Shown: positions 1 to 8,219, numbered from the stretch's first letter. The stretch: 12,956 bases of DNA from Dunaliella salina (GCA_002284615.2 MU069572.1:261319-274274), one strand, 5' to 3'. A program made the numbers and translations. The notes: generated by a model not told the origin, from the letters alone.

Positions 1-98
<98 letters not shown>

Positions 99-101
99 CA
101 C
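1..101. repeat. (CA)n microsatellite, left edge of window
   Basis: An almost pure CA dinucleotide run with one interruption (a G at position 92). It starts at the window edge, so the true length is unknown. Alternating CA/TG of this length is typical of eukaryotic nuclear DNA. Confidence 0.98.
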
Positions 102-223
102 TTCTCGCTTTCAGCATGCCGTGGCAAGCAGTACCAGTCTCATTCGTTAGGGTACTGCACTTGCACTTGCAAATATATGGGAATGGGCATGCAGTGCATA
201 TCCCACACGTCAGGCCATCAGGC

Positions 224-351
224 AGATATTGCTTCCAGTTTCAAAACCGAGAATATGAGATATTGCTTCCAGTTCCAAAACCGAGATATTGCCTCCAGTT
301 TCAAAACCGAGAACATGAGATATTGCGCCCAGTTTTAAAACCGAGAATAAA
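224..351. repeat. Minisatellite, four diverged copies of a 34-bp unit
   Basis: Units start at 224, 258, 284 and 318. Each begins AGATATTG, then has a CCAGTT core followed by AAAACCGAGA. Units 1, 3 and 4 are about 34 bp. Unit 2 is 26 bp because it lacks the final 8 bp (AGAATATG type). The 92-codon frame across this stretch (116-394) is low-complexity repeat translation and I do not regard it as a gene. Confidence 0.93.
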
Positions 352-870
352 ACACGCTAAGTCTTTGCTCACAAAATTGCTGCCCCTCACCTGAAGGCTA
401 AAACCGCATGACCCTGCCACATATCATCCCCCATCATTACCACCTCACACCACCTCATTCACACAGACATTATTTCCAGATCATCCCTTGCTCATGCAGG
501 TGTCGTGCACCAACTTTGTTTACCCCACAAACGCTTTATTTGGCGCCAGAGCACCTGAGCGCCACATAGTGCTGTGAGTGTAAAATTGACTGCTGCGCCA
601 AATTTGTACCGCAACTTCCCTGGATTTTTCATTGTGGAAAACTTACTTTAACAAGCAAGGAAATTTTGGTCAAGCACAGAGTTTGGTTGCCAACATGTAA
701 TATCCACAGGCTAAAAATGCATGGCTTGAGATGGCTGCAATGCATGGTGGTCAACATGTTGTATCACGACACATGGCCTGGTATCCCTGCACATTGCAAC
801 AGGCCCCCTGTAAGTGAAGAGCATGTCTGGTGTTAGCGATGGATATCAATTTGCAACTGTAACACCTTTT
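352..870. other. Intergenic stretch without a recognisable gene
   Basis: I see no long open frame, RNA gene or transposon terminus here. The only notable structure is a pair of 9-bp inverted arms, ATTTGGCGC at 538-546 and GCGCCAAAT at 595-603. Each resembles the E2F-type TTTSGCGC core. There is no adjacent gene to regulate, so this is a sequence match only. Confidence 0.5.
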
Positions 871-1058
871 GCAACCTGCAGGGACAACAGGCCTGTGTTG
901 TTAGCCTAAGGGTATAACCTGATACAACACAAGAAAGCCATCTGTCAAATGCATGACAGCTGGGCTATGACATAAAGAAGCAGTAACAAAAAGGTTTAAA
1001 CTTTGTGGAAGATTGTCCCTGCAGGTTGCAACTACGGGCCTGTGTCCTTGCAGGTTGC

Positions 1059-1059
<1 letters not shown>
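871..1059. repeat. 16-bp inverted repeat plus 29-bp tandem unit
   Basis: GCAACCTGCAGGGACA at 871-886 is perfectly inverted at 1014-1029. The right arm belongs to a 29-bp tandem: one unit at 1015-1043 and a partial one from 1044, both carrying TGCAGGTTGCA. The left arm is followed directly by the palindrome ACAGGCCTGT (887-896), and the right side holds the related GGCCTGTGTCC. All three are probably copies of one minisatellite-like unit in both orientations, lying beside the CA tract. Confidence 0.85.
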
Positions 1060-1061
<2 letters not shown>

Positions 1062-1148
<87 letters not shown>

Positions 1149-1161
1149 CATGCATGCATGC
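1062..1161. repeat. (AC)n microsatellite followed by (TGCA)n
   Basis: A pure AC run from 1062 to 1146 passes directly into about four TGCA units (1147-1161). All short frames through it read as poly-Thr/His or Cys/Val and are artefacts of the repeat. Confidence 0.97.
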
Positions 1162-1469
1162 GAGTGACAGACCTGGAGCAGACGTGTGGTGTGACTCCTC
1201 AGTACTGGTGGAGATAGGGCTGACAAGGCACATTAATGGTGCATGTTGGCTTTCTTTTTTGAAAGAAAAGAAGACCAGGATTGGAAAGGAAGAGAATGAT
1301 GCCACCCAAGTGCTTGGCTGGGTGCGGCTGCCTTCCAAAAAGTGAATCAAGTCAAGCGCCTCAATACTTGACACATTTGATAGAAAACTGGGAGCCTGCA
1401 TGCTGGCTGTACTTGGCATGAGAAGAATTGGTACAGTCCTCTATAAGCTCGTATGTGCTTTCTTAGACC

Positions 1470-1609
1470 CCCCCCCCTGCTTTCCTCCTCTACCCCTCAG
1501 GTATGGCGCTGACAAGCAGAAGTGGAGTTCGATACGCGGGGCTTTGAAGAAAGGTGACGTGAAGGATGGAGAGGTCAGCTTAGTAGTTGAGCGACGGCGC
1601 ACTCAATGA
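1470..1609 (+). other. Possible exon behind a strong splice-acceptor-like tract
   Basis: A pyrimidine tract of about 30 nt, beginning with a C run near 1471, ends in CCCCTCAG at 1493-1500. This fits a eukaryotic 3' splice site. The frame behind it (codons starting at 1502) reads YGADKQKWSSIRGALKKGD and onward to a TGA at 1607-1609. A possible donor, GAG/GTCAGC, lies at 1573/1574. The peptide is basic and of ordinary composition, unlike the surrounding repeat translations. I do not recognise a domain, and 35 codons is short enough to arise by chance. It is an exon candidate only. Confidence 0.2.
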
Positions 1610-2631
1610 TAATCAGCAGTTGCGTGAATTGAGGCGATGATGATGAAGGTGATGAAGGCCATTCTGACTGTTGGAGGTGACGCATGATAAGGCACACATT
1701 CAGACACGGATGCATGCATGTTGATGGCGTGGTGTGTTGTGCAACAGACCATTAAACAAGGCTGTTGATGCCCGAGTCACTGCACCTCTACATCAGTGAG
1801 TCACTATGTTGCCGCATCTCTATATAATCTCCACGTCAAGGAGGGCCGGCTTTCCCCAGCTTGGCTGCCTTGACCAAATTTTAAAATGTGTGAAGTTGGA
1901 CAGTATGAAGACCTCATGGTACTCACAAACATACCAGGAGTGCATTCTGCATCATTGACCTTTTTCCGATGCACACCTGCCTCAATCTCATCTCCTCAAC
2001 AAGCAGGGCCGGCTTTGCCCCCCTCCTGCGCAGAAGGAAGAATAAAAGCCGCGCAGGCGGTAATTACTGCAAGCGTTGATCGAGGAAAGGGGAAGGCATG
2101 AGCTGTTTAGTTTCAAATCCCATAATCTTGTATCCAGCACAGGCTTTTCTCACCTTTTCTTTCTGCTTTCGGGATCGGACTGGCTTTGTTGTAGACACCT
2201 TGGCCTAGCAGTCGTGCGTGTCGACTGATGGCCCCTTTCTCTCTCGCAACCTTGTCGCAGACACCTTTTTAGCCCCATAGAAGCTGCCCACATAGGTGGG
2301 TGCAGCAATGTGACCCCCTCTTTTCCTTTCCTTTCCTGTACGTAATTCCCCTAAGCTACTCATGACGAACCTTATTCACTTCTTTGAGAAGGGAAAGCTC
2401 TCGCTCTACGGGCCAGAAGTCCTCTGCCCTAAACCTGGTACCATGTCGAAACGCCTAATCTGAGAAGAGGAAGGTATTTTCCTCTTCAACCAGAAGGAAT
2501 GCTTTGACAGACATGCTCATAAGCGTTGGCGTCCAGCCAATTATGGTGCCATTTTAGTCGATAGCCCCATTTTGCACTGGGTCTAAGAGACTGGAGGTGC
2601 TTAGATGAGTGAAATTTAACAATTTGGAGAA
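1610..2631. other. Unassigned stretch
   Basis: No convincing gene is visible. A CTCTATATAATC motif near 1818-1829 resembles a TATA box, but no coding sequence follows at a useful distance. GGGCCGGCTTT occurs twice (near 1843 and 2008) in similar pyrimidine-rich surroundings and may be an old short duplication. A CCTTT-rich run lies near 2318-2336. Confidence 0.4.
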
Positions 2632-2729
2632 GTGTTTGGGATTGAGGGCGAGAAGCGACGTGGCAAACGATCACCAAGGATAGCTCAAGTGTCAGACCCG
2701 CCTTTACACCTTTGCAAGAACAGCAGGTT

Positions 2730-2769
<40 letters not shown>

Positions 2770-2892
2770 GAGGAAGAAGGTTGTGAAGGACATGGAGGAA
2801 GCTCGCAACAGCAGCAGAGGGGAAGCCACAGAGATGGAAGCAGTGGAGAGGGTGGCAGGGCAGTAACTGCGCAGTTAATTGTTCGAGGGTGA
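2632..2892 (+). CDS. Doubtful 86-codon frame with a Ser run
   Basis: An 86-residue frame containing a basic start (residues about 7-16), a run of 13 serines encoded by the (AGC)n tract, then a Glu cluster and a low-complexity Gly/Ser/Gln tail. I see no signal peptide, membrane segment, domain or splice sites that would tie it to neighbouring exons. The start context is not distinctive. Ser/acidic low-complexity segments do occur in eukaryotic nuclear proteins. Triplet repeats also create such frames by chance, and I favour that explanation. It is listed because it is among the few frames on this side of the window that is not a shadow of something else. Confidence 0.12.
2731..2768. repeat. 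(AGC)n trinucleotide microsatellite
   Basis: About 12-13 AGC units form an uninterrupted tract. The frame 2632-2892 reads it as a serine run followed by an acidic and Gly/Gln/Ser-rich tail. Other frames read it as Gln or Ala. The flanking peptide shows no domain, so the repeat itself is certain and a coding role is not supported. Confidence 0.95.
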
Positions 2893-2945
2893 TCTATGCA
2901 AGATTGCTGGAAGAGTTAACAGGATTTAAGTCGTGCTCGAACTGA

Positions 2946-3119
2946 CCCTGCAATGTGCTCAAGGACCTTGGTCACCTCAAGCAAGGCCCTGTGATTCTAT
3001 GGGCAGGAAAGGGCAAACGCCGTTGGGTGGTCAACCCACAGTTGTGTGAAATCTTTATTCCAGGGGTGCATGCTCGAAGCGTGACCGAGAACATCTGGTT
3101 TTTGGGACGTGCACAATGA
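2946..3119 (+). pseudogene. Unrecognised 57-codon open frame, possible gene relic
   Basis: Between an in-frame TGA (2943-2945) and a TGA at 3117-3119 lies an open frame with protein-like composition, including GPVILWAGKGKRRWVVNPQ and then IFIPGVHARSVTENIWFLGR. It has no ATG at its start, so if real it would be an exon or a fragment of a decayed gene or transposon. I do not recognise the family. It stands out only because its composition is balanced (W, I, V, R, G) rather than low-complexity. A chance open frame of this length remains quite possible. Confidence 0.15.
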
Positions 3120-4916
3120 GTGAATTTCTCAACAGTGGTTTCATTGTGTGGTTTAGCCTAAAGTTTAGGATAACTTCAGCAAGTCGGTATAGTGGCCAGC
3201 AAGGGGTGTGCCCATGGTAGCCAGGTGTAGAGCGCCTACATGGGCTACCTCGCCTAGTGGCCCCAGCTGACCTTCATTCTGGTGCCGTTCTTAGCTCCAA
3301 GTTTTCCACCTGAAAGACACGAATAGAAGGTTTCAGCCAAAAAGTATGACTCCTAGGCTAAGAAGGTAAGCAGAAATCACAGAAGTTTTCAGCTGGGCCT
3401 GTACAGCAGAAAATGTCCCAAGGTTGAGCTGTGGACCTCTTTAAAGTGATCTGAGGCCCAGAGAATGATCTGAGGACTTCGGATTTTCATGAAAGTTTGG
3501 TGAGCATGATAATTTATGGAATAATTAGCGTTGGCATGGTTGCATCTTAGGAAAAAAAGGTTGGGGAAGACCACAATCAGTGATATGGGGGAGTTTTCCA
3601 CCTCTGGAGATTTTCCATGTGAAAGGACATTTAAAACTGAGAGAAAAAATAAGGAAGCGTTACGCTTGTCGTTTGGCTTCATGCATGAAAGAAAGAGCCC
3701 CCCATTGACTCCCACGGATAGTTCACCAATGGTATGTCGCAGGCCACGAGGATTTGATCCAAAGACCTTTGCCTTGCTAGCTCGCTGGAAACGCCTGACC
3801 AAGGATCATAACATGACGGCAAATGCCAACGCCACTGCGAGTGGATAGGACATAGGCACATGTCACTTAGATTAGACTGGTAAGGCACTGAGATACAAAA
3901 GAGTCAAAAGCAATGCGCAGTTTGGGGTAGTACCAGAAAGGGCAGCAAGAGCAAGTTCAAAGCAAGGGGGTATCATGAAAGTCGTGTACATTGTTTGGAG
4001 GTGAATATATGCTCCTCCTGGGTCTCAAATTCATTGTGCAAGCAAGAGCACTCAAGTTGCATTCGGCCCTCTCAGTTGCTTCGTGATAACTCGAACAAAA
4101 AATTTCACCTGCCTCCTAACTAACAGATTAATTTTGGCTCATTGTGATTTTACTGGACCCTGGTCCATTTCCTTGTCCTCCCGAGCTGGCAATTCAAACA
4201 CTGAGCCACATTTCTGAACATCAAAGCTACCTCATACAAACTCAGTCATGCCAAACCCCCTCATGATTGCTGCCCGATTTTGTACATCTGCTTCTCTCCC
4301 GTTTTATTCCTGCTTGCCACATGATATACTTCTATGGCCTCTTTTCTTTCATTGTTGTTGAGGGGGTGTTTCATCTGTCACATGGATACGGTATCCATTC
4401 TTATGCTTTCTTCAAGGAAAGTTTCCTATTTTCTGGCAATTTCTGGCAAGAGGCATTAAGTGGAACATAGCTTGGCTTCAATTATTTTCAAGCTTTGCAA
4501 TTGGGACGATTGGTTACCACTGACCAGACATAGCGACTGTATCCGGACATGTGCGACATTTTGACATAGAAATAAGAAACAGCAGACGTTCTTATAATCA
4601 TGTAAAGTGATTCCTGACGACTGTGAGTGCACTCCGCTGAGTCGACACAAAGCACACTACCCCGTCCAGATTGAATCATCAGCCTTTCAGCTATGGTGCG
4701 GAATCGATACCAATACACGATGCAGCCCTAAGTCCTTGTGTACTTTAGTAAAAGCCCTCACTAGAGGCCGGTATGGCTCATCCCTTATTGGCGTGGATGG
4801 CTGCAGTAGCGAGACCAGGGCTTCCAGGTCCCTGCAAACATATCAAGAGCTATTTTAGACTGGTTTTCCCCTAATGGTACTTGCTCCCCTGCCCGGCACC
4901 AACCCCGCCATGATGC
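3120..4916. other. Long unassigned stretch
   Basis: Frames of 105 codons (+, 3531-3848) and 137 codons (-, 3389-3802) overlap on opposite strands. Neither shows a domain or likely splice structure, so I do not call either. A B-box-like sequence, GGATCAAATCC, lies on the minus strand at 3750-3760 (10 of 11 positions of GGTTCRANNCC), but no tRNA fold or clear A box accompanies it. The rest shows no termini, tandem arrays or recognisable genes. Confidence 0.4.
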
Positions 4917-4924
4917 TTTTTTTG

Positions 4925-5553
4925 CAGAGGTGGGCAACGAGCCCAAATCGCTGAAAATGTTCTTTCCCACCAATATTTTCCAAATCTGACCACGCCAGCC
5001 ATTACAATACCAATGAAAAAACTGTGCTCACCAAAAAGAGAAGAAAATCGGAGGACCCCAGATCAGTCTCCTGGCCTCAGATCACACTTAAACGGCTCAC
5101 AGCTCCACCTCAGGACCATTTTCCACTCCAAAGATTTTGCATTTATAACACCTATATAAATTGCTAACATCTTGCATATTCAAAATTAGGAAAGGAGGGG
5201 GTCAAAAATTGACCTTCTTGGCACCCCTCATGCTGGTTTTTCTCTTAGGGAAATGGCTGAAATTCCGTATCTCACCAACCACTGGGTCTTTTCACTCCAT
5301 TTTTGGGCAATGATATTTATTTATTATAAGGACTCCAAATCACCAAAAATCACCCAATTTGATGCAGTGGGTGGTTAGGAATGGAGTTTGGGTGGTGAAA
5401 AAAAGGGTTCACGTTTTGGCAAATAACGGAAGTGGCCGTGAGTACCACTTTTCAAACTCAGGAGCTATGGAAACAAAAGTGCCAAGTACGGCCACCATGC
5501 AAAGGGAACATTTCAAAAGGACCCCTTTTTGGGGCCTTCGTCGCCCACCTCTG
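4925..5553. mobile_element. Non-autonomous hAT-like element (MITE), 629 bp
   Basis: The left end CAGAGGTGGGC at 4925-4935 is perfectly inverted at the right end (GCCCACCTCTG, 5543-5553). After one mismatch the next four bases (ACGA) also agree. A second inverted block, AAATGTTC type, lies at 4953-4965 and 5501-5514, offset by a short insertion in the right arm. CAG-N-GGTGGGC termini are characteristic of hAT transposons (established family knowledge). The flanks read CTTTTTTTG (4916-4924) and CTATTTTTG (5554-5562), 8 of 9 matching. This is consistent with a target duplication in a T-run, though hAT duplications are normally 8 bp. No transposase frame is present inside. A small hairpin, GGTCAA/TTGACC, sits at 5200-5214. 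Confidence 0.85.
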
Positions 5554-5639
5554 CTATTTTTGTGCGCCCTCTTCCAGGCAGGCAAGCTCACCTTGATCCT
5601 TCCAAGATCCCTGCTCAAGGCAGGGACGCCCATCTTGTT

Positions 5640-6216
5640 GAACTAAAATTCTGTCCCGACACAAACCCCTTCATCACCCTAGGACGTGCAGTGACCCAAC
5701 ATTCTCACACCATAACCAGACTTTAAGCCCGCAGCTCCAGAAATCCAGACAGGAAAAACAAAGTAGCTTTACACGTCATCCTAATTGAAGTGGCCGGTAC
5801 CATCTACGATGAGTTAACTTGTAAAAGTTTACAATCACACCCCTTAAAAATCTGGGCCTGATTGAACAAAAAGCCGAACCACTTGCAGCCAAACTTAGGG
5901 ACCATGCCATCTAAAGATCAACCGCAATCAAAAACATCAGAGACGCTCTTTCCAATCAGAAGGTTTCTGGGAGAAGGTTTGCTGGGCACTCGGCGGCGGA
6001 GGATGGGAGAAGGAGAGTCCGGGCGTCAAGAGGCATGGCGAGCAGCAACCCTCCCAATCCAAACTAGATCTGTTTCTGGCTCTCTCCTAGGCTAGCTGTG
6101 TCTAGGGCCTTCTGGTGAGGCCACTGCTACCTTGCTTGCTAGCTTGTTAGCTAGTGGACCTTCCCTTTAAGCACGCGGCCTCTGGCTTGCGTAGACTTTT
6201 CTTTTTCTTTTTCTTA
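5640..6216 (+). repeat. Dispersed repeat family R, copy 1
   Basis: This matches 11077-11312 plus 12221-12588 over its whole length, in the same order and orientation. Shared landmarks include CGTGCA near 5684, ACATTCTCACACCATAAC near 5699-5716, AATCTGGGCCTG near 5849, TTAGGGACCATGCCATC near 5895, CTCTCTCCTAGGCTA near 6082, and GCACGCGGCCT then GGCTTGCGTAGACTTTTC near 6172-6202. It ends in a T/C-rich tract. Compared with copy 2 it lacks about 40 bp near 5655. There are no LTR-type TG...CA ends, A tail or inverted termini that I can identify, so the class is unknown. The name R is mine. Confidence 0.88.
5904..6095 (+). CDS. Small ORF inside repeat R copy 1 (63 aa), unknown function
   Basis: I start at the ATG at 5904 rather than the upstream in-frame ATG (5862) because only this one is shared with copy 2, in the context GGGACCATGCC with A at -3. 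The 63-residue product begins MPSKD. It has GEGLLGTRRRRMGEGES at about residues 23-39, AWRA at about 44-47 and ends in SLLG before a TAG. The copy-2 frame (12270-12458) shares the start, the GLLG-x-RRR basic block, the EGES motif, the AW pair, the SLLG end and the stop position. Length differences between the copies in the aligned blocks are multiples of three. I know no family with this pattern. It could be a real short protein or the first exon of a longer one, or the frame may have survived by chance. Confidence 0.35.
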   Translation: MPSKDQPQSKTSETLFPIRRFLGEGLLGTRRRRMGEGESGRQEAWRAATLPIQTRSVSGSLLG

Positions 6217-6291
6217 TAACATCAGAATGACCTTGCCTGTTTGTTGGACTATGCTTGTTACAGGTTGTCGGAACTTGCCAGGGTAATTAGT

Positions 6292-6299
6292 ACTATAAC
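6292..6299. repeat. 8-bp target site duplication, left
   Basis: ACTATAAC directly precedes the left terminus of the 6300-7183 element. The identical 8 bp follow its right terminus at 7184-7191. Confidence 0.93.
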
Positions 6300-7183
6300 T
6301 AGGGTGCGAGGTATACTAGTATATGGGATTTAAAAGCAGTACATATACTAGTATGTAGTATATACTAGTCCACAAAGTAGGAAAATGGACACAACTTGTC
6401 CATGGAATTACGTTTTTGACCCCTAGGAATCCACTGCTGATATTTTTGAAATGAAATATTGAGCCAAAAGTTGTGAGGTAAGGCATCAGATCATCCGTAC
6501 ACACCCAAACATCTAAAGAATAGTCAACCTGCACAAAGAGCTGTCAAAACTGGAACCGGGTTCAAGGTTTCTTACGTTTAATAACTACTGGTTTCCCAAG
6601 CTTGCTTTTACACTTTTGGAGCCCTCAGCTTGCAACAAGCCACGTGGGCTTCGTGCCCATGCAAAATGAGATGTGATGTTTGACAACCTAGGAGCGATTC
6701 GCTCAGCTTACTTAGCTTGCATGGACAGGCCTGTTGGGCTGCATGCTCATGCAAGTGCTCATGCGAATGAGAACTTTTGCTATTTGATGACCTCGAAGAA
6801 TTTGACTGAGCAAATGTTGTCCTTCAGCCCTTGCACCTCAGTGCACATGGCTCCCCTGGCTCCTCAAAATGAAGTTCAAAGCTCTGCTTGTGCTTGTGCT
6901 CTTTGAGCTGATCATCTGCTAATGCCTGCAAGCATCAGACTGTGAGTTTCTCAACCAAGATGCGACCGCTTCCCCTCCAATTGACGTCAATTTGGGTGCC
7001 ATCTTTACTTCTGTACTTCTTTCCGATTTTTTACTTCACACGACGTGCAAATTTTGCACTGAGCTCACGAACTCAGCGCTCTGAGTTTCTGAGTTCGAAA
7101 CTGTATACTACGACCCCCCATATACTGGTATATACTGTAGTATATACTAGTATACAGTATATATATACTGACCTCGCACCCTA
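6300..7183. mobile_element. Non-autonomous hAT-type transposon, 884 bp
   Basis: The left terminus TAGGGTGCGAGGT (6300-6312) is perfectly inverted at the right end (ACCTCGCACCCTA, 7171-7183). Both sides are flanked by the 8-bp duplication ACTATAAC. An 8-bp duplication with termini of the YAGGG type is the hAT signature (established knowledge). Both subterminal regions hold arrays of the palindrome TATACTAGTATA or near copies (6312-6323, around 6344 and 6357; 7121-7132, 7143-7154). These could be transposase binding sites, by analogy with subterminal repeats in known hAT elements. The interior has short frames (for example 6673-6906 and 6942-7184) without transposase motifs, so the element depended on an enzyme supplied elsewhere. 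Confidence 0.93.
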
Positions 7184-7191
7184 ACTATAAC
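7184..7191. repeat. 8-bp target site duplication, right
   Basis: ACTATAAC is identical to 6292-6299. The pair shows that the 884-bp element arrived by a staggered cut at this site and has not since been disturbed at its edges. Confidence 0.93.
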
Positions 7192-7460
7192 TTGTTTGAA
7201 ATTTGTTACATTCTTTCCATGACATTCCTACCATCTATTCGACCAGTCGTTCCCCGCAGCAGCATGAACAAGCTTTCTTCATGAACTTTTCTCTTTTTTT
7301 TTAAGACCAAGCAAGCAGTCAGTGTGCACCTCCCGATGGTCCAATACGTGTCAGAGACTTCATTAACCAAGCTGATGTCTTAGCATTAGCCAAACCTGTG
7401 TCTGCATGCTTGAGATGCTGGGCCTGACTTTTTGAGCACAGCTTCCATTCATTTGCCTAG
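7192..7460. other. Flank between the hAT element and LINE tail, no gene seen
   Basis: No terminus, array or frame of note. There is a T9-type run near 7295-7303. Confidence 0.4.
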
Positions 7461-7581
7461 ACTGGTCTGGTTACAGGCCCTTCCATTTTTTGGGTTGGGC
7501 TGGTCTGATTACAGGCCTCTATGTCTCCGCTCAGTGCCTACATAGGCGGATAAGGCGACGTAACCTTACCTTACCTTACCT
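7461..7581 (+). mobile_element. Probable LINE 3' tail with stem-loop and (CCTTA)n
   Basis: Two copies of a CTGGTCTG-R-TTACAGGCC block (7462-7480 and 7500-7517, 38 bp apart) precede a perfect short hairpin, GCCTA-CA-TAGGC (7536-7547). The stretch then ends in a run of CCTTA repeats (7564-7581). A short 3' stem-loop followed by a few tandem repeats is how several LINE clades end (UnaL2-like elements are a studied case). A degraded LINE ORF2 end lies just downstream on the same strand, which makes this reading plausible. No coding part of this copy is recognisable upstream, so it may be a 5'-truncated insertion. Confidence 0.45.
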
Positions 7582-7703
7582 AGCAATCAGTTGCTTTGAA
7601 TGCCTCCTTATACCGGTGTGAAGTGCGCAACCACAAATTTGGCTGTACCGCGAGAATATGAGCATTTGCCATTGCAATTCTAATGGTTCAAGTCCGCTAT
7701 TAA

Positions 7704-8219
7704 GACAAAACAATAATCTCAACGCTAATTGTGACGCTGAGAAAAGTCTGTCGCACGGATCTGCACAAACGTTTTTTACTTTGCCTTTTGAAGAATGTGC
7801 TCAAGCCTATCAAGACGCCAGGATACCTGCATCTGGATTTGTCTCTGCATGTCATGCAGAATGTCAGCAGATTTCGACTGAGAGCTCACACTCTGAACGT
7901 GGAAACTGCCTCTTGGGGGGAGGAGGTTCTCTTTTATGCGATCTTTGCTCATGTGGACAGATACAAGATGAGACACGCGTCCTTTTCACGTGTCCAGATG
8001 CGGGGATCTGTGCTTTGAGGCAAAAAAACTCAGCTTTTTCTGGACTCTGTCTAGTGATTTTTCACTTGCACAACCTTTCTTGTGCCACATCTGAGTGACC
8101 GAGTTGTTTCTAGATTCCTCTTGCAACACAACAAAAAGCTTCTCATCTCCTTTCTGGCTGAAGGTCTCCATATTTTATCTGATATAACCTTACCTTCCTT
8201 TCTTATACCTGTAACCTGA
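7704..8219 (+). pseudogene. Decayed LINE ORF2 C-terminus (RT-type zinc knuckle region)
   Basis: Three frame segments join into one LINE-like C-terminus. Segment one, codons in phase with 7731, contains LDLSLHVMQNVSRFRLRAHT and then NVETASWG. Segment two, phase of 7658, from about 7918, contains CDLCSCGQIQDETRVLFTCP followed by CALRQK. Segment three, back in the first phase from about 8058, contains HLSDRVVSRFLLQHNKKLLI and ends at a TGA at 8217-8219. The order 'RFR-RxH-LxVE, CxxC...QDExHxLFxCP, LRxK, FLxxHNKKL' is the usual tail of LINE reverse transcriptases with a C-terminal zinc-binding segment. The H usually found in ExHxLF is R here (ETRVLF), so the knuckle itself is mutated. The shifts fall at a G-rich run (7915-7927) and an A- or T-run (8021-8040), and two stops stand at 8052-8057. 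The upstream reverse-transcriptase domain is absent. It is certainly not functional. Confidence 0.75.

Noticed and set aside
224..351. CRISPR-like array
   Set aside because: The units are contiguous diverged tandem copies with no unique spacers and no cas genes, in a eukaryotic context.
901..1419. 172-codon minus-strand frame, the longest in the window
   Set aside because: Its centre is the translated (AC)n tract, giving a Cys/Val run. The flanks show no domain, and overlapping frames on both strands exist only because the dinucleotide repeat has no stops.
1818..1829. TATA box / core promoter
   Set aside because: CTCTATATAATC has no transcription unit behind it, and similar AT-rich motifs are frequent by chance.
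3750..3810. Possible tRNA or tRNA-derived SINE on the minus strand
   Set aside because: GGATCAAATCC resembles a B box, but I could not build acceptor, D and anticodon stems around it or find a clear A box or a repeated copy.
3389..3848. 137-codon minus and 105-codon plus frames overlapping each other
   Set aside because: No recognisable domain, no splice structure and mutual overlap on opposite strands. This is expected by chance in stop-poor sequence.
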